DNA of 6,531 bases, taken from Bacteriovoracaceae bacterium UBA2428 (GTDB taxonomy: Bacteria > Bdellovibrionota > UBA2428). Of this stretch, positions 4,880 to 6,531 are shown one piece after another. The notes under the pieces were generated by a model. The model made no database searches. It was not told the origin of the DNA and was given only the letters and a program-made list of their open reading frames with translations. Numbering within the stretch: position 1 is the stretch's first letter; every line of letters starts with the position of its first letter. The stretch lies in assembly GCA_002343545.1 (NCBI GenBank), contig DDRA01000160.1, positions 1 through 6,531 on the forward strand, read 5' to 3'. The position numbers and the translations under genes are program-made.

Positions 4880-6531
4880 TCCGATCCGGCTTCGATCCCG
4901 TTCCATTCCCTTTCCCTCGATGAAACTTTGAACGCTTTGGAGCTCCGCGCGGCCGAAGGGCTGACGGAAGCCGAGGCCACGGCGCGCCGCGAGCGTTTCG
5001 GGGCGAATGCCCTGCCGAAGGCGGCCGGCGAAGGTCCGCTCAAAGTTTTCCTTCGGCAGTTCCACAATCCCCTCGTTTACGTCTTGCTCGGGTCGGCGGC
5101 CCTCGCCGCGCTCATGGGGCAGTGGACCGACGCCGGCGTCGTGCTGGGCGTGGTCGTGTTGAACTCGGTCATCGGCTTCGTGCAGGAATACCGCGCGGGT
5201 AAGGCGCTCGAGGCGCTGGCGTCCATGGTGCCCGAGCGGGCGACCGCGTGGCGCGACGGCAAGCGCGTCGAGATCGGCGCCGAGCTCCTCGTGCCGGGGG
5301 ACCTCGTCTTCGTCCAGAGCGGCGACAAGGTCCCGGCCGATCTGCGTCTCGTCGAAGTAAAGACCCTCAAAGTCGAAGAGGCCGCGCTCACGGGCGAGTC
5401 CGTGCCCGTCGAGAAGAGTCTGCGCGTGAGCGGGGCCGAGGCCGCGCTCGGCGATCGGGTGAACATGGCCTACGGCGGCACGCTCGTGACCTACGGCGCG
5501 GCCCGCGGCGTCGTGGTACGTACGGGCGCGACGACGGAGCTCGGCAAGATTTCCTCGATGCTGAAGCAGGCGAGCGTGCTCGAGACGCCCCTGACGAAGT
5601 CCCTCGCGAAGGTCGGGGCGACCTTGACCGTGGGGATCTCGGCCGTGGCCGTCGCGCTCTTCGGGGTGGGGTGGCTGCGTGGTTACGAGATCTCGGACGC
5701 CTTGCTCGCTTCGATCACGCTCGCCGTGGCGGCCATCCCCGAGGGGCTGCCGGCCATCGTCACGATCACGCTCGCGATCGGCGTGCGCCGCATGGCCTCG
5801 CGTCGCGCCGTCGTGCGGCGACTGCCCGCGGTGGAAACCCTCGGCAGCACGAGCGTCATCTGCTCCGACAAAACGGGTACGCTCACGAAGAACGAGATGA
5901 CGGTGCAGGCCGCTTGGGCCGGCGGCGCGGACTACCGCGTGACGGGCGGCGGTTACGCCCCCGAGGGCGAGCTGCTGAAGGAAGGCGTGCGCGCGGCCCT
6001 GCCCGAGGAGCTTCTGCCGTTGCTCAAAGCCGGGGTGCTTTGTAGCGACGCGACCTTGAACTCGGTCCACGGGCGTTGGGTCCTGCAGGGCGATCCGACG
6101 GAAGGTGCGCTCGTCGTGGTCTTCGAAAAACTGGCCGGTTCGGCCGAGGAACTGCGTCGGGCGAATCCGCGCATCGACGTGGTGCCCTTCGAATCCGAAC
6201 ACCAGTACATGGCGACTTTGCATCGCGAGGGCGAGGCCCGCGAGCATCGGCTCCTCTTGAAGGGCGCGCCCGAGGTCATCCTTGCGCGTTGCCGCTTCGG
6301 GGATCCCGCGCTCGAGGCCCGGGCCGTCGAGCGCGTGCAGGCCTACGCCCGTGAGGGGATGCGCGTGCTCGCCTTCGCGGGCCGCCGCGTCGCGGGCGAC
6401 GCGATCGATCCCGCGGACCTCAAGGACTGCGACTTCATCGGCCTGCAGGCCATGATCGACCCGCCGCGCGCCGAGGCCATCGAGGCCGTGCGCGAGTGCC
6501 GCTCCGCCGGCATCACGGTCAAGATGATCAC
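4877..6531 (+). CDS. P2A-type cation-transporting P-type ATPase (probable Mn2+ exporter), 3' truncated by the window
   Basis: Inner-membrane pump that uses ATP to move a divalent cation out of the cytosol; Mn2+ is inferred from the upstream riboswitch, Ca2+ being the main alternative for the family. The first 551 codons are present. A Cation_ATPase_N region occupies about 12-60 (LDETLNALELRAAEGLTEAEA..RRERFGANALP). TM1 is at 62-81 and TM2 at 85-103. The actuator domain carries TGES (172-175). TM4 carries PEGLPA (288-293), the ion-site motif shared with SERCA and PMR1. The phosphorylation site DKTGTLT starts at D331. The nucleotide-binding domain includes KGAPE (462-466), and DPPR is at 528-531. 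The window ends one codon into the TGD(H) hinge motif, so TM5-TM10 lie outside. The start is TTG at 4877 with GGAGG four bases upstream; the first in-frame ATG is internal (M80, in TM1). Expression should rise with Mn2+ through the riboswitch. The heavy-metal (P1B) type is excluded, because TM4 lacks a CPC-like motif. Confidence 0.95.
   Translation, partial: MSDPASIPFHSLSLDETLNALELRAAEGLTEAEATARRERFGANALPKAAGEGPLKVFLRQFHNPLVYVLLGSAALAALMGQWTDAGVVLGVVVLNSVIGFVQEYRAGKALEALASMVPERATAWRDGKRVEIGAELLVPGDLVFVQSGDKVPADLRLVEVKTLKVEEAALTGESVPVEKSLRVSGAEAALGDRVNMAYGGTLVTYGAARGVVVRTGATTELGKISSMLKQASVLETPLTKSLAKVGATLTVGISAVAVALFGVGWLRGYEISDALLASITLAVAAIPEGLPAIVTITLAIGVRRMASRRAVVRRLPAVETLGSTSVICSDKTGTLTKNEMTVQAAWAGGADYRVTGGGYAPEGELLKEGVRAALPEELLPLLKAGVLCSDATLNSVHGRWVLQGDPTEGALVVVFEKLAGSAEELRRANPRIDVVPFESEHQYMATLHREGEAREHRLLLKGAPEVILARCRFGDPALEARAVERVQAYAREGMRVLAFAGRRVAGDAIDPADLKDCDFIGLQAMIDPPRAEAIEAVRECRSAGITVKMI

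Noticed and set aside
4805..6247. 480-codon minus-strand open frame opposite the ATPase
   Set aside because: It is antisense to a P-type ATPase with all diagnostic motifs, has a low-complexity Arg/His/Gly-rich product with no domain, and is explained by strong third-position GC bias.
1..6531. CRISPR arrays, tRNA genes, insertion sequences or toxin-antitoxin pairs
   Set aside because: I scanned both strands and found no regularly spaced repeats, tRNA-like T-loop motifs, transposase motifs or paired small genes.

Overview
The window is dense, GC-rich bacterial DNA (by eye about 65% G+C, around 70% in most coding stretches) with six protein genes on both strands, five complete and one cut by the right edge. 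I see no rRNA, tRNA, CRISPR array or insertion sequence. The best lineage hint is the HNH-endonuclease gene at 1850-2803. Its N-terminal half resembles a family I recall as abundant, often in many copies, in Bdellovibrio and its relatives. Several putative -10 boxes of the form GCTAnnnn fit a deltaproteobacterial or Bdellovibrionota-type genome. This assignment is an inference, not a proof.

Layout, left to right: a GNAT acetyltransferase (107-607, minus) diverges across 83 bp from a Cho/UvrC-N-like GIY-YIG nuclease (691-1575, plus). A 274 bp spacer with two inverted repeats leads to the HNH-endonuclease gene (1850-2803, plus), which is clearly lower in GC over its first two thirds. It converges on a HAD-superfamily phosphatase (2837-3493, minus). 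That gene diverges, across a 165 bp spacer with an AT-rich island, from a short CNNM/DUF21-CBS membrane protein (3659-4684, plus).

The right end is the most informative part. The 192 bp between the CNNM gene and the last gene holds a well-supported yybP-ykoY (Mn2+-sensing) riboswitch aptamer, with a plausible promoter just before it and a GGAGG ribosome binding site just after it. It controls a P2A-type cation-transporting P-type ATPase that starts at a TTG codon (4877) and runs off the end at 6531, after 551 complete codons. Riboswitch and pump together form a classic Mn2+-induced Mn2+ efflux module. The adjacent CNNM-type protein may add a second divalent-cation function.

The other genes (acetyltransferase, two nucleases, phosphatase) look like unlinked single-gene units, each with its own start region; there is no obvious operon. 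The riboswitch, the ATPase and its TTG start are the strongest and most useful calls here.
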